Counted from the first letter of the stretch, positions 8,511-18,036 are shown. The stretch: DNA of 64,000 nt from Candidatus Cohnella colombiensis (GCA_029203125.1 CP119317.1:3286001-3350000); one strand, 5' to 3'. Numbers and translations are program-made. Notes: generated by a model from the letters alone, not told the origin.

Positions 8511-10067
8511 TTATCTTGGTGTAACGAAGTTGATCACTTGCTGTGCCATATAATCGATTTTCTCGTCATCTAACCCTGGATAGACACCTAACCATAACGT
8601 ACGTTGCATAACAATATCTGTATTCGTTAAATCTCCAACGACTCGATAACCTTCACCAGTTGCTCTCATCTCATCGAACAATGGCTGCCTAATAAGATTT
8701 CCAGCAAAGAGCATACGCGTCTGAACCCCTTTACTTTCGAGATGCTGCACCAGTTGTTCGCGAGTAAAAGGAGCATTCTCCTTAATGGTTAACAGAAATC
8801 CAAACCAGCTAGGATCAGAATACTCGGTCGCCCTCGGCAAGTAAAAGTATTCCGATAGATGTGAGACCCGATCATAGAGTCGCTGCCAGTTCTTCTTACG
8901 TGCTTCTGTGATGTATGGAAGCTTCTCGAGTTGTGCACAGCCGATTGCGGCCTGCATATCAGTAATTTTGAGATTATATCCGAAGTGAGAATAAACGTAT
9001 TTATGATCATAACCCTCTGGCAGTTCTCCGAATTGTTGCGCGAACCGGCGTTTGCAAGTGTTATCGCAACCTGATGCACACCAGCAATCTCGCCCCCAAT
9101 CTCGGAATGACTCTACCGCTCTTTTTAAGATCGGATCATTCGTGTAAACAGCGCCACCTTCACCCATTGTAATATGATGAGGAGGATAAAAGCTGGATGT
9201 GCCGATATGACCGACTGTCCCTGTATATTTCCATTCGCCATTATAATAGAAGCGCGATCCTAATGCATCACAGTTGTCTTCGATCAGCCAAAGACCATGC
9301 TCATCGCAAAAATCCCGTATTTGTTGTAGGTGATAAGGATTACCCAGCGTATGTGCGATCATCACCGCTTTTGTTCTATCGCTTAAAGCGTCTCTCAGCT
9401 TAGAAGTGTCCATATTGTATGTCTCAAGCTCAATATCAACGAAGACAGGTACAGCGCCGAATTGAATGATTGGATTAACAGTTGTAGGAAAAGATGCCGC
9501 AACCGTTATGACTTCATCCCCTTTGCGAATTCTGCGTTCCTTCAGCATGGGAGAGGTCAACGCCATGAAAGCTAGGAGGTTCGCCGAAGAGCCTGAATTC
9601 GTCACTAGGCAATACCTCAAACCTAGGTACTTCGCGAGATTCCTCTCGAACTGTTCAGTGTATCGACCAGTGGTCAGCCAGAAATCTAACGATGAATCGA
9701 TTAGATTAACTACTTCTCTCTCATCGAAATATCTTCCACCATATCCAATGGACTGTCCAGGCTCAAATGTTTTTTTGCGCCCATGCTTGATGTGGTAATG
9801 ACGAACTGCACTATCCTTAACAACCTCTCGAAGGACTTTCTCTACAAGTATAAGATCGAATTCGGATTGCACTTCTACAAGGTTTTCTTCTGGGAGAACG
9901 AGTGGTTTGCCCGTAAGAAATTGCTCAGGCTTCGCATCCGAAGGCGAAATGCCTTCTTGCAACAACACAATCTGAACATCTCCTTCCACATCAACGTTCG
10001 AAACTGCAATCCCATAACGTATTTGCTCTTTCCACATCAAACTATATATATTCCCTTGAATAGTCAC
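8511..10067 (-). CDS. rfbH: CDP-6-deoxy-4-keto-hexose 3-dehydrase (RfbH/E1 type) with N-terminal extension
   Basis: This PLP/PMP and iron-sulfur enzyme removes the C3 hydroxyl of CDP-4-keto-6-deoxyglucose, the entry to CDP-3,6-dideoxyhexoses. Within the DegT aminotransferase fold the usual Schiff-base Lys is replaced by His: SFYPPHHITMGEGG at about residues 291-304 (His297 at the Lys position), diagnostic of E1. Cysteines for a [2Fe-2S] cluster are seen in DCWCASGCDNTCKRRF (328, 330, 334, 338) and EDNCDALG (266). The first 75 or so residues, with VDVEGDVQIVLLQEG, precede the usual start of the family and I do not recognise them. The start is uncertain: GTG at 10067 has its AGGA immediately adjacent; ATG at 10037 is an alternative. 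No E3 reductase partner is seen nearby. Confidence 0.85.
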   Translation of the reverse strand: MTIQGNIYSLMWKEQIRYGIAVSNVDVEGDVQIVLLQEGISPSDAKPEQFLTGKPLVLPEENLVEVQSEFDLILVEKVLREVVKDSAVRHYHIKHGRKKTFEPGQSIGYGGRYFDEREVVNLIDSSLDFWLTTGRYTEQFERNLAKYLGLRYCLVTNSGSSANLLAFMALTSPMLKERRIRKGDEVITVAASFPTTVNPIIQFGAVPVFVDIELETYNMDTSKLRDALSDRTKAVMIAHTLGNPYHLQQIRDFCDEHGLWLIEDNCDALGSRFYYNGEWKYTGTVGHIGTSSFYPPHHITMGEGGAVYTNDPILKRAVESFRDWGRDCWCASGCDNTCKRRFAQQFGELPEGYDHKYVYSHFGYNLKITDMQAAIGCAQLEKLPYITEARKKNWQRLYDRVSHLSEYFYLPRATEYSDPSWFGFLLTIKENAPFTREQLVQHLESKGVQTRMLFAGNLIRQPLFDEMRATGEGYRVVGDLTNTDIVMQRTLWLGVYPGLDDEKIDYMAQQVINFVTPR

Positions 10068-10069
10068 TC

Positions 10070-11140
10070 CTAAATTACCCCTCTCGCATATTCCTCAATT
10101 TGCTTTAATGTCAACTTATGAACATCCCCTCCCGCTAAATAGGAGCGATGCCACTCTACAATCTTGCGAAGAGACATATTTAAATCCCATGTTGGGTTCC
10201 ACCCCAATAATGATCTCGCTTTCGTACTGTCTAGTTTAAGCAACTGCGCTTCCGGTTTGGCTTGATCTGACTCAACAACGACAGGTATTTTCGATCCCCA
10301 GAGCTGGTGGAGCTGTTCTACAACTGCAAGTACTGGTTGCGCATCCTGATCGAGGGGACCAAAGTTCCACGCGCCTTGGTAGTCAAGGCCTTCTTCATAA
10401 AGTCGCTGAGCTAGTAGTAAGTAGCCATGCACTGGAGCGAGCACATGCTGCCAGGGACGAACGGCATGTGGATTTCGCAAAGTTATCGCTTGATCAAGCT
10501 CCAATGCCTTTAAAGAATCTGGAACCAAGCGATCCTGAGACCAATCGCCACCGCCGATAATATTCCCCGCTCTTGCTGTGGCAATAGCGACTTGATGCTT
10601 ATCAAAGGAGGAGTCCGAAAAATAGGAATCTCTATAGGAATTCACAGCAAGCTCAGCACACGCTTTAGAAGCTGAATAGGGGTCCTTTCCTCCCAATCTC
10701 TCATCTTCACGGTAGCTCCACAGCCATTCCTTATTGTCATATACTTTATCCGTTGTAATGATAACAACAGCTTTTACAGAGGGACATGTGCGTACCGCTT
10801 CTAGTAAGTGGATTGTCCCCATCACATTGGTCATATATGTACCTACTGGATCTATATACGATTGACGAACTAGCGGTTGCGCCGCTAGATGAAACACGAT
10901 TTCTGGATTGGAATGTTGAATGGTTTGCTTTAATCTTTCAAGATCGGCAACATCACCAAGAACAGAGTTCATCCTGTACCCTAACCCGCAACTCTCGAAC
11001 AGAGAAGGTGTTGTACTCGGTTGAAGTGCATAACCACTTACATTCGCTCCTAATTGATCAAGCCAAAGCGACATCCAGCTTCCCTTGAATCCAGTGTGTC
11101 CCGTCAACAGGACGGATTTACCTTGCCAGAATTGAAGCAT
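10070..11140 (-). CDS. rfbG: CDP-glucose 4,6-dehydratase
   Basis: An extended SDR enzyme that converts CDP-glucose to CDP-4-keto-6-deoxyglucose with bound NAD. The 356-residue protein carries TGHTGFKGSWMSLWL near the N-terminus, the signature that separates CDP-glucose dehydratases from dTDP and UDP relatives, plus ITTDKVYDNKEW and the catalytic YSASKACAE (Tyr-x-x-x-Lys). GGGGGAT precedes the ATG. It is two bases upstream of rfbH and is transcribed from a sigma-D type promoter. Its substrate would come from RfbF, encoded at 13.8 kb. Confidence 0.93.
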   Translation of the reverse strand: MLQFWQGKSVLLTGHTGFKGSWMSLWLDQLGANVSGYALQPSTTPSLFESCGLGYRMNSVLGDVADLERLKQTIQHSNPEIVFHLAAQPLVRQSYIDPVGTYMTNVMGTIHLLEAVRTCPSVKAVVIITTDKVYDNKEWLWSYREDERLGGKDPYSASKACAELAVNSYRDSYFSDSSFDKHQVAIATARAGNIIGGGDWSQDRLVPDSLKALELDQAITLRNPHAVRPWQHVLAPVHGYLLLAQRLYEEGLDYQGAWNFGPLDQDAQPVLAVVEQLHQLWGSKIPVVVESDQAKPEAQLLKLDSTKARSLLGWNPTWDLNMSLRKIVEWHRSYLAGGDVHKLTLKQIEEYARGVI

Positions 11141-11207
11141 GAATATCCCCCATCATTTTATCTTATCTTTGCTATTATAATTCTTTTCTATTTCTTAGTC
11201 CCCTATA

Positions 11208-11235
11208 TTATCGACAAAATTCAATTGCTAGTTTA
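11208..11235 (-). promoter_or_regulatory. Sigma-D type flagellar promoter of rfbG-rfbH
   Basis: TAAA (11232-11235), a 16-base spacer and GTCGATAA (11208-11215) on the minus strand, about 68 bases before the rfbG ATG. Consensus for B. subtilis sigma-D is TAAA, N15 and GCCGATAT. The spacing equals that before hag and flgM. Confidence 0.7.
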
Positions 11236-11375
11236 TAAGAACGCGATGCAGTAGTTACCTGACACTACAATACTTTGTAATATTCGAGTTATTTCTATTT
11301 TGTAAAGGGTATGTATGATAAAATATTACCTATCGAACGTTGTGAAATCTATAGGATAAGAGGCGGTAATTTCCA

Positions 11376-13277
11376 ATGAGTCTAGAAAAAAATTCGAACT
11401 ATCCACTACATATTAATCAAACTTTAGCCGAAATTGATGAGCTATTATTAACACGTTCTGCTGATGAGGCATATACGAAATACTCTGAACTTGTAGCGCA
11501 CATTGAGAATGATGAATATCAAGTCGAAAATGAATTGAAAGCCAAAGTATACACATCTTTCGCAGATTTCCTTTTTCGATTGTCTGAATATACACAGTAT
11601 TTCAGAACACTGATAAAAGTGCAAAATAGTGGTTACTCAATTGACAATCTAGAGAATGTCCTTTGGGAAGCCTTTATAGAACCCAATACAGATGAGTTTA
11701 GATCAATCTATAACTCAAACATAAAATTTTTAACTTCAAATAAATACTTAGACACTGCAACCCCCCTAAGTTTTGAGGAATTGCCCTATTGGCTGCTCCC
11801 CACTGAACAAGAAAATCACTTTTTCATGTATGACAAGCAACAAAAGTTAATTAAAGAGGAGATTGACCTGTATTCCTATCAAAAAATTCAGTCGCTACCT
11901 GATGTAGATGCATTCTCAGACTACTTGCTGTATGAAGATTGGAATTTGAACATTATTCTGACCTGTACGAATGTCATTCGTACAATGAAGAAAAAAAGCT
12001 ATATCGTAATTAACGATATGGGCAAATTTCTTTCATCTATACAAGGTGCCTTATTGAACGATTCTATTCTCTCTGATGTGTATATTTTCGATCAGCTTGC
12101 TAGCTTCCAAGAGTATTTCATACGTACGGGTCAGTTTTTGCCAAGAAATGCAATAAATCTGGTCGACCAAAGTCAAGTTCTTCAAGATTTACTAGCAGAA
12201 ATACATCAACATCGATTGAAAAGGGGAAATAGAAAAGGCGACCAAGTACTTCTTAGTATTTGTATTCCAACGCATAATAGAGGACATCGAGCCTTTGAAA
12301 ATGTGATGCACTTATTACAGTCTTATTATGATGAAGAGATTGAAATCGTTGTGTCCAACAACGCAACAACAAACGAAACGGTACCCTATTATGACAAAAT
12401 ACGTGAGATAAATGATACACGTTTAACTTATTTTCAATCCGAGGAAAATGTGGGTTTTCCTCTGAACTTATGTAAAGTGAGCGAACTCTCGCAAGGACAG
12501 TTCATTCTACTTACAAGTGATGAGGATCTTGTTAACTTAGATGTACTAGATAAGATTTTGAACATCCTACGTACATCCAAGAACCTATCAATGATAAGAA
12601 CATCATCAGCCAGGACCTATCGTTTCGATGACAAAGCTGCACCTGCAGGAGAAGCCGCTTTGAAAAACTTCATGTTTCAATCGCATTATATGTCAGGAAT
12701 GATATTGAACAACAAGTACCTTTCGAAGCATGGTGGAATTGATTACCTCAAGAAAAACCTGGATACAAATTTGATGCTTGATTGGTTCCCACATATGTAT
12801 TGGGAGATCTTCTTATGTCAATACGGAGAGGTACGGAACTCTAGCTATCGTGTAATCCTTGAAGGACCGGTTGATGACAAAATAGAATACGCTACTATTG
12901 ATGGTGTATCTGATCTATTCGCATACAGAAGACTTGAATCCAGATTTGAACAACACAGAGGTACATATCGAATATTTGAGGATTTAGAGGTGTGCCAGAA
13001 CGATTTCGAGCTTTTTAGGGACTTGTATCTTCATCTCTGCCATAGGACATTCAGTCTTATACTATTGTCTATCGATTTATATTATAGCAAGACAGATAAG
13101 GACATCTTGGGCATGCTCAAACAAACCTTTGACTTATGTGTTAGCGATGAATTTAACCCTCAGAAATCGGATCGCTACATGAAGGACATCCAATTTATCA
13201 CAGATACTTACCTTAAATTTTTTAGACATACAGTTACAAATGTCGTGCATAAAGATAAATTAAGCAGCGCTAATTAA
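11376..13277 (+). CDS. GT2-type glycosyltransferase with large N-terminal region
   Basis: The 633-residue protein has a GT-A glycosyltransferase family 2 domain in its middle (about 290-480): LLSICIPTHNRGHRAFENVM, EIEIVVSNNATTN and LLTSDEDL, the last replacing a classical DXD. The N-terminal 290 residues are helical-looking and not recognised, and the C-terminal 150 residues are also unassigned. It faces opposite to the surrounding operons and is followed by its own terminator. The coding sequence is AT-rich compared with the flagellar backbone. A role in building the flagellar glycan is inferred only from location. The acceptor and donor are unknown. Confidence 0.8.
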   Translation: MSLEKNSNYPLHINQTLAEIDELLLTRSADEAYTKYSELVAHIENDEYQVENELKAKVYTSFADFLFRLSEYTQYFRTLIKVQNSGYSIDNLENVLWEAFIEPNTDEFRSIYNSNIKFLTSNKYLDTATPLSFEELPYWLLPTEQENHFFMYDKQQKLIKEEIDLYSYQKIQSLPDVDAFSDYLLYEDWNLNIILTCTNVIRTMKKKSYIVINDMGKFLSSIQGALLNDSILSDVYIFDQLASFQEYFIRTGQFLPRNAINLVDQSQVLQDLLAEIHQHRLKRGNRKGDQVLLSICIPTHNRGHRAFENVMHLLQSYYDEEIEIVVSNNATTNETVPYYDKIREINDTRLTYFQSEENVGFPLNLCKVSELSQGQFILLTSDEDLVNLDVLDKILNILRTSKNLSMIRTSSARTYRFDDKAAPAGEAALKNFMFQSHYMSGMILNNKYLSKHGGIDYLKKNLDTNLMLDWFPHMYWEIFLCQYGEVRNSSYRVILEGPVDDKIEYATIDGVSDLFAYRRLESRFEQHRGTYRIFEDLEVCQNDFELFRDLYLHLCHRTFSLILLSIDLYYSKTDKDILGMLKQTFDLCVSDEFNPQKSDRYMKDIQFITDTYLKFFRHTVTNVVHKDKLSSAN

Positions 13278-13290
13278 CCATATACAAATG

Positions 13291-13319
13291 AGGGGCTGTT
13301 CATTTCAACAGCCCCTTTT
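13291..13319 (+). terminator. Terminator of the 11.4-13.3 kb glycosyltransferase
   Basis: Perfect 10-bp stem AGGGGCTGTT/AACAGCCCCT with loop CATTTC followed by TTTTC on the plus strand, 14 bases after the stop codon. Confidence 0.85.
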
Positions 13320-13345
13320 CATTACAGATCAGAAACATGATATAT

Positions 13346-13383
13346 GAATGAAAAATAGCCTGTTGAGGGTTATCAACAGGCTA
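13346..13383 (-). terminator. Terminator of the cold-shock gene
   Basis: Perfect 11-bp stem TAGCCTGTTGA/TCAACAGGCTA with a six-base loop and a TTTTT tail on the minus strand, about 70 bases after the csp stop. Confidence 0.8.
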
Positions 13384-13450
13384 AAATCCCATTCTTACGT
13401 AAAAAATAAGTATAGAGACTATAATAATAAAACCACTAACGATTCAATTA

Positions 13451-13648
13451 TTATAGCTTAGTTACGTTTGCAGCTTGTGGACCTCTTGCACCTTGAACGA
13501 TATCAAATTCAACGCCTTGACCTTCTTCAAGTGCCTTGTAGCCATCCATTTGAATAGCTGAGAAGTGAACGAATACGTCACTGCCTTCTTCGGATTCAAT
13601 AAAACCATAACCCTTCTCTGCGTTAAACCATTTCACTTTACCTTGCAT
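13451..13648 (-). CDS. Cold-shock protein, CspA family
   Basis: A 65-residue single-domain nucleic-acid chaperone that binds single-stranded RNA and DNA. RNP1 (KGYGFI, residues 12-17) and RNP2 (VFVHF, residues 25-29) are intact and the length is standard. It resembles B. subtilis CspB/CspD, but which paralogue it matches cannot be said. It lies between the rfbF operon and a convergent glycosyltransferase gene, with its own strong promoter and a leader of about 60 bases. GAAGGGA serves as ribosome binding site about 11 bases before the ATG. Confidence 0.95.
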   Translation of the reverse strand: MQGKVKWFNAEKGYGFIESEEGSDVFVHFSAIQMDGYKALEEGQGVEFDIVQGARGPQAANVTKL

Positions 13649-13715
13649 GCGCTAAACATTCCCTTCATATTCAAATAACGTTAGACCTAAGCAATTATGC
13701 CTAGCCCACAAATTG

Positions 13716-13745
13716 AATATAACATCAGGTAAAGTTTGGTGTCAA
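13716..13745 (-). promoter_or_regulatory. Strong vegetative promoter of the cold-shock gene
   Basis: Perfect -35 TTGACA (13740-13745), 18-base spacer and -10 TATATT (13716-13721). It implies an untranslated leader of about 60 bases, as usual for cold-shock genes. Confidence 0.8.
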
Positions 13746-13810
13746 TGATTTTTTGTAAGCGGTATCATTCCCGGTGTCTCTTATTGAAATCTAAATTAAT
13801 AACTTCGATT

Positions 13811-14587
13811 TTAACCCCACACCTTCCAAGGAGCATTACCTTTATTCCACAAATCCTCTAGTAAAACCTTGTCTCTTAATGTATCCATTGGCTGCCAGAA
13901 GCCCTTGTGCTTAAAGGCTTTAAGTTTACCTTCAGCTGATACACGTTCTAGTGGTTCTTTCTCGAACAAAATGGAATCATTCTCAATATAATCAAATATG
14001 CCTGGTTCTAGCACGAAGAAACCTGAATTTATCCAACCTCCATCACCGCGAGGCTTTTCTTGAAACCCCTGAACATTATTTTCATTATGTATATCTAATG
14101 CACCAAATCTTCCGCTTGGCTGTGTAGCTGTGATCGTAGCTAATCTGCCATGTTGCTTGTGGAATTCTAACAGCGCTGCAATATCAACATTCCCAACTCC
14201 ATCACCATAGGTCAGCATAAAGCTTTCATTGCCTATATACTTCTGCACTCTTTTAATCCGACCGCCAGTCATCGTATGGATCCCAGTATCTACTAGTGTT
14301 ACTTTCCATGGCTCAGCAGAATGAGTATGAATAGTGGGCTCGTGACTTTTCGTAAAATCATAGGTTACGTCGGATTCATGCAAAAAATAATGAGCAAAAT
14401 ATTCTTTGATAGAATAACCTTTGTATCCTAAGCAAATAATGAAATCATTAAATCCGTAGGAAGAATAAATCTTCATAATATGCCAAAGAATTGGCCTTTC
14501 GCCGATTTCAATCATTGGTTTAGGCTTTAAATGTGATTCTTCACTAATTCTTGTGCCAAATCCACCTGCTAAAATTACAACCTTCAT
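13811..14587 (-). CDS. rfbF: Glucose-1-phosphate cytidylyltransferase
   Basis: RfbF makes CDP-glucose from glucose-1-phosphate and CTP, the first step of CDP-deoxyhexose synthesis. The 258-residue protein begins MKVVILAGGFGTRI and has SHLKPKPMIEIGERPILWH, IICLGYKGYSIKEYF and YGDGVGNVDI, all characteristic of the CTP-specific enzyme rather than of RmlA. It is the last gene of the pseB operon, two bases after pseC, and is physically separate from rfbG and rfbH, which use its product. AGAGGAGG precedes the ATG. There is no clear terminator before the downstream cold-shock promoter. Confidence 0.94.
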   Translation of the reverse strand: MKVVILAGGFGTRISEESHLKPKPMIEIGERPILWHIMKIYSSYGFNDFIICLGYKGYSIKEYFAHYFLHESDVTYDFTKSHEPTIHTHSAEPWKVTLVDTGIHTMTGGRIKRVQKYIGNESFMLTYGDGVGNVDIAALLEFHKQHGRLATITATQPSGRFGALDIHNENNVQGFQEKPRGDGGWINSGFFVLEPGIFDYIENDSILFEKEPLERVSAEGKLKAFKHKGFWQPMDTLRDKVLLEDLWNKGNAPWKVWG

Positions 14588-14589
14588 AG

Positions 14590-15798
14590 TTAATCCTCCT
14601 CTAAGCGCACTATTCGGTAATATTCCAACACCCGATCTACTGAAGTAATAACGTCCTTGACATCGGAGTTAGTCATTTTCGGATATAGAGGTAATGTAAT
14701 TATCTGTTCATAAACGTCTTCAGCGATAGGGCAGCTTCCACGTTTATAACCAAGACCTTGATAATAGGGTTGGAGATATACGGGTATATAATGGACATGA
14801 ACTCCTATGTTCTCTGCTCTGAGTGCTTCAAATATTTCTCTTCTTGAGCCTTGAAGTTTGGTAGGGTCAAGCTTGACAATATACAAGTGCCAAGCAGATC
14901 TGACATCAGCCTGCTGAAAAGGAGAGTTAACGCCAACCATCGCTTCAAACGCTACATTGTAAAGCTGTGCAATCTCTCTGCGACGGGCCAAGAACATATC
15001 TAATTTATTCAATTGAGATACACCTAAAGAGGCTTGTAGATCTGTCATCCGGTAGTTATAGCCAAGCATATGCATTTCATAATACCACGGGCCTTGATTT
15101 TCGATTAATTTTTGGGGATCTCTTGTAATCCCATGACTACGAAACAGGAGCAATCTCTGATAATATTCCTCGTTATCAGTAACGATAATACCACCCTCAC
15201 CAGTAGTAATATGCTTAACTGGATGAAAGCTAAACATGGTCATGTCGGCCATTACACCAACCTTAGTCCCCTTGTATCTAGCACCTAAAGAATGTGCAGC
15301 GTCTTCAATAACAACCAAGCCGAACTTGCGAGCAATCGCATTTATTTGCTCCATATCGGCAGGCTGACCTGTAAAATCAACTGGGATTATCGCCTTGGTT
15401 CTGGAGGTAATTTTTGCTTCAATTTGTTTGGGATCTATATTGTATGTTAGTGGATCGATGTCGGCAAAGACGGGCTTCCCTCCCTGGTACAGGACACAAT
15501 TGCTGCTTGCCACGAATGTTAAAGGGGATGTTATCACCTCGTCGTCCGTTTCAATACCAGCAGCATAACAAGCAGCATGAAGGGCGGCAGTTCCGTTACA
15601 GAATGCCACGGCATATTTAGCACCGACATATGAAGCAACTCGTGTTTCGAAATCTTGGATAGCAGGACCTTGAGTTAGATACTCACTTTGAAGCACTTTT
15701 ACCACCTGACCGATATCGTCCTCCTCTATCCATTGTTGACCATACGGCAGCATAGAATCCCTTACTGGAATTCCACCATGTACTGCTAGACGACTCAT
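14590..15798 (-). CDS. pseC: UDP-4-amino-4,6-dideoxy-N-acetyl-beta-L-altrosamine transaminase
   Basis: PseC is the PLP enzyme that aminates the 4-keto product of PseB, the second step towards pseudaminic acid. The 402-residue DegT-family protein has AFCNGTAALHAA, VIEDAAHSLGARY and the Schiff-base Lys195 in FSFHPVKHITTGEGG. It differs from RfbH in the same window, where the Lys is His. The N-terminus YGQQWIEEDDI and the C-terminal region VHVHYIPVYLQPYYQ match PseC. It lies between pseI and rfbF, with GGAGG 7 bases before the ATG. Confidence 0.92.
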   Translation of the reverse strand: MSRLAVHGGIPVRDSMLPYGQQWIEEDDIGQVVKVLQSEYLTQGPAIQDFETRVASYVGAKYAVAFCNGTAALHAACYAAGIETDDEVITSPLTFVASSNCVLYQGGKPVFADIDPLTYNIDPKQIEAKITSRTKAIIPVDFTGQPADMEQINAIARKFGLVVIEDAAHSLGARYKGTKVGVMADMTMFSFHPVKHITTGEGGIIVTDNEEYYQRLLLFRSHGITRDPQKLIENQGPWYYEMHMLGYNYRMTDLQASLGVSQLNKLDMFLARRREIAQLYNVAFEAMVGVNSPFQQADVRSAWHLYIVKLDPTKLQGSRREIFEALRAENIGVHVHYIPVYLQPYYQGLGYKRGSCPIAEDVYEQIITLPLYPKMTNSDVKDVITSVDRVLEYYRIVRLEED

Positions 15799-15865
15799 CA
15801 GATAACCTCCAATTCAAGAAGACAACGCTGCCTTATCCGATCAAAAGCAGGCATTGCCTAATATT

Positions 15866-16930
15866 TTAACCCAGTATATCCCATGAAACTGGAGTCCCTT
15901 TAGGTACATCTACCTTTACTTTTCGGCCCATTATCTGATCGTAATACTTAGGGGCTAAACCATACCCTGGGCGAATCGTACGCACATTCTGATTGCTCAG
16001 AACGTCTCCAGCTTTAAGTTCCTCTACCACATAGAGTGAACGACGGTACTTGAGCGAAGCTTTTTCGCCATCCAAAGCACCGTAATTAACATTCCCGATT
16101 CCCTGCCATGCTCTCTTTGTTTCAACAACCAAGCTGTGTAGTTCCTCTGGCTCCAATGAGAACTGGGAATCCACTCCTCCATCTGCTCTCCTCAATGTAA
16201 AATGTTTCTCAATTACCGTGGCACCCAGTGCTACACTCGCAACTGATGCACCTACTCCCATCGTATGATCAGACAAGCCCACATGACATTGAAAGAGCTC
16301 TTTCATATGAGGGATTGTAGCTAAATTGGAGTTTTCGGGTGTTGCAGGATAGGTGCTAGTGCACTTCAATAGAACAATATCTTTACAGCCTGCTTCTCTC
16401 GCAGTACGTACCGTATCGTCCAGTTCAGCAACCGATGCCATTCCAGTTGAGATAATCATCGGCTTTCCAGTAGCCGCGACTTTTCGTATTAATGGAAGAT
16501 CCGTATTTTCAAATGAAGCAATTTTGTAAAGAGGTACCTCCAGTTCTTCAAGAAAGTCCACAGCACTTTCGTCGAAAGGTGTACTGAATCCGATCATCCC
16601 CAATTCCTTACATCTATCAAAGATAGGCTTATGCCATTCCCATGGAGTATACGCCTGCAGATAAAGCGAATACAGCGAAGTCCCCTTCCACAAGCTGTTT
16701 GGATCATCAATAAAGAACTCACCTGTGTCGATATTCAAGGTCATTGTATCAGCAGTATAGGTTTGAAGCTTAAGAGCATGAGCACCTGCCTTTGCCGCTG
16801 CCTCAACAATTTGAATAGCCCGTTCTAGGGATTGATTATGATTTCCTGACATTTCAGCTATAATAAATGGTTCATTTTGTTTGCTGATTGTATACCCGTT
16901 GATTTTAATATCGGACAATTGAACACTCAT
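15866..16930 (-). CDS. pseI: Pseudaminic acid synthase
   Basis: PseI condenses phosphoenolpyruvate with 2,4-diacetamido-2,4,6-trideoxy-altropyranose to make pseudaminic acid. The 354-residue protein shows the NeuB-type TIM barrel (FIIAEMSGNHNQSLERAI at the N-terminus, LKLQTYTADTMTLN, GLSDHTMGVGASVA, VIEKHFTL) and a C-terminal SAF/antifreeze-like domain from about residue 295 (AGDVLSNQNVRTIRPGYGL). EMSGNHN and the TADTMT segment favour pseudaminic over legionaminic or neuraminic synthases. The start ATG overlaps the pseG stop by 4 bases. Confidence 0.93.
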   Translation of the reverse strand: MSVQLSDIKINGYTISKQNEPFIIAEMSGNHNQSLERAIQIVEAAAKAGAHALKLQTYTADTMTLNIDTGEFFIDDPNSLWKGTSLYSLYLQAYTPWEWHKPIFDRCKELGMIGFSTPFDESAVDFLEELEVPLYKIASFENTDLPLIRKVAATGKPMIISTGMASVAELDDTVRTAREAGCKDIVLLKCTSTYPATPENSNLATIPHMKELFQCHVGLSDHTMGVGASVASVALGATVIEKHFTLRRADGGVDSQFSLEPEELHSLVVETKRAWQGIGNVNYGALDGEKASLKYRRSLYVVEELKAGDVLSNQNVRTIRPGYGLAPKYYDQIMGRKVKVDVPKGTPVSWDILG

Positions 16931-18036
16931 ACGTTAATGTCATCTCCTTTTTTTAAGGAAGCCATTCTATCAATTATGACCGAAGGGCCTTGATAATCAC
17001 CTATAACATCCAAACATCTCATTGACATCTTGTATACTTCTAACGGATGAGTGACCGCATAGCGGACAGCTTGAATAATCGTTGTTTCATCCACTTTCGA
17101 ACACTCGCCTAAATTCCATGTAGCACCATAATGTTCTACGGCCTCAGTGATCTCTTTTTGATTATCAGCTATCACGGTCGTAATGGAAGGGACCCCCAGC
17201 ATGCATCGTTCCCAAGTTGTGGATCCACCTGCACCAATAAATAAATCTGTTTGCAGCATCAACTCTGCCATATTAGAAACATAATCTTCAATTTTATAAT
17301 TACTCAACAGACGGCAAATTTCTTTAATTTTCAACCGCCGAGGATTATTCGGACCAACAATTACTCTAATACCAATTTGGTCCAATGGTAATTCACTTAG
17401 AGCCCTTACTACCTTAAGTGTTTCCCCAGTTAAATCTGTCCCCCCATAGAAGACGGTAATATTCTTAATTGTGCCGTTACGAGCACCGACTTTTTTGTGA
17501 GTATGAATAAATTCATCCCTAAGTAATGCATATGTAGGTCCCAAATATGTCGTTGTGGAATCAGGCAATAGTTGTCTATATCTTGTAGAGTTTAAGCTTA
17601 AATTTTGATCGAGTAAAATGTGGCATGTGTGTCTTCGATTAGCTAAATCATCAATGACCATCAGTTGAGTAGGCCGCCTATATGATAAAACCCGTTCTTC
17701 CCAGCGCCAATCTATTGCATAATGATCGACTATGACCCAGTCAATACCTTTTATTTGGTTCAAATACTCGATCGTTTGCTGTGCATCTGTATCCCACTCA
17801 GCACCCAGCCAACTTAAATAGCCATCCTCCTGATTTTCAGTAAGATCACTCTTTTTGAGCACGAAGACTTGATAGCCCTTGTTTCTAATGAAATCGATCA
17901 TATTACCCTGATGGTCTCTACAGATAAAGATGACTTCATATTGTCTTGCAATGAGTTGCTCACTTAAAGTCAGACATCTCATGATGTGTCCCGTACCAAT
18001 AGATATTGAGGCATCAGCTCGTATTACAATTCTCAT
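16927..18036 (-). CDS. pseG: UDP-2,4-diacetamido-2,4,6-trideoxy-beta-L-altropyranose hydrolase
   Basis: PseG removes UDP from the activated trideoxy sugar and releases the substrate of PseI. The 369-residue protein has the MurG-like two-domain fold with GTGHIMRCLTLSEQL at the N-terminus, where His17 corresponds to the catalytic His of PseG, then VIVDHYAIDWRWE and the C-terminal nucleotide-binding FIGAGGSTTWERCMLGVPS. AAAGGATG precedes the ATG by about 11 bases. It overlaps pseI by 4 bases. Confidence 0.92.
   Translation of the reverse strand: MRIVIRADASISIGTGHIMRCLTLSEQLIARQYEVIFICRDHQGNMIDFIRNKGYQVFVLKKSDLTENQEDGYLSWLGAEWDTDAQQTIEYLNQIKGIDWVIVDHYAIDWRWEERVLSYRRPTQLMVIDDLANRRHTCHILLDQNLSLNSTRYRQLLPDSTTTYLGPTYALLRDEFIHTHKKVGARNGTIKNITVFYGGTDLTGETLKVVRALSELPLDQIGIRVIVGPNNPRRLKIKEICRLLSNYKIEDYVSNMAELMLQTDLFIGAGGSTTWERCMLGVPSITTVIADNQKEITEAVEHYGATWNLGECSKVDETTIIQAVRYAVTHPLEVYKMSMRCLDVIGDYQGPSVIIDRMASLKKGDDINV

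Noticed and set aside
13811..14587. PseF (CMP-pseudaminic acid synthetase)
   Set aside because: The motifs are those of glucose-1-phosphate cytidylyltransferase, a different fold family from NeuA/PseF.
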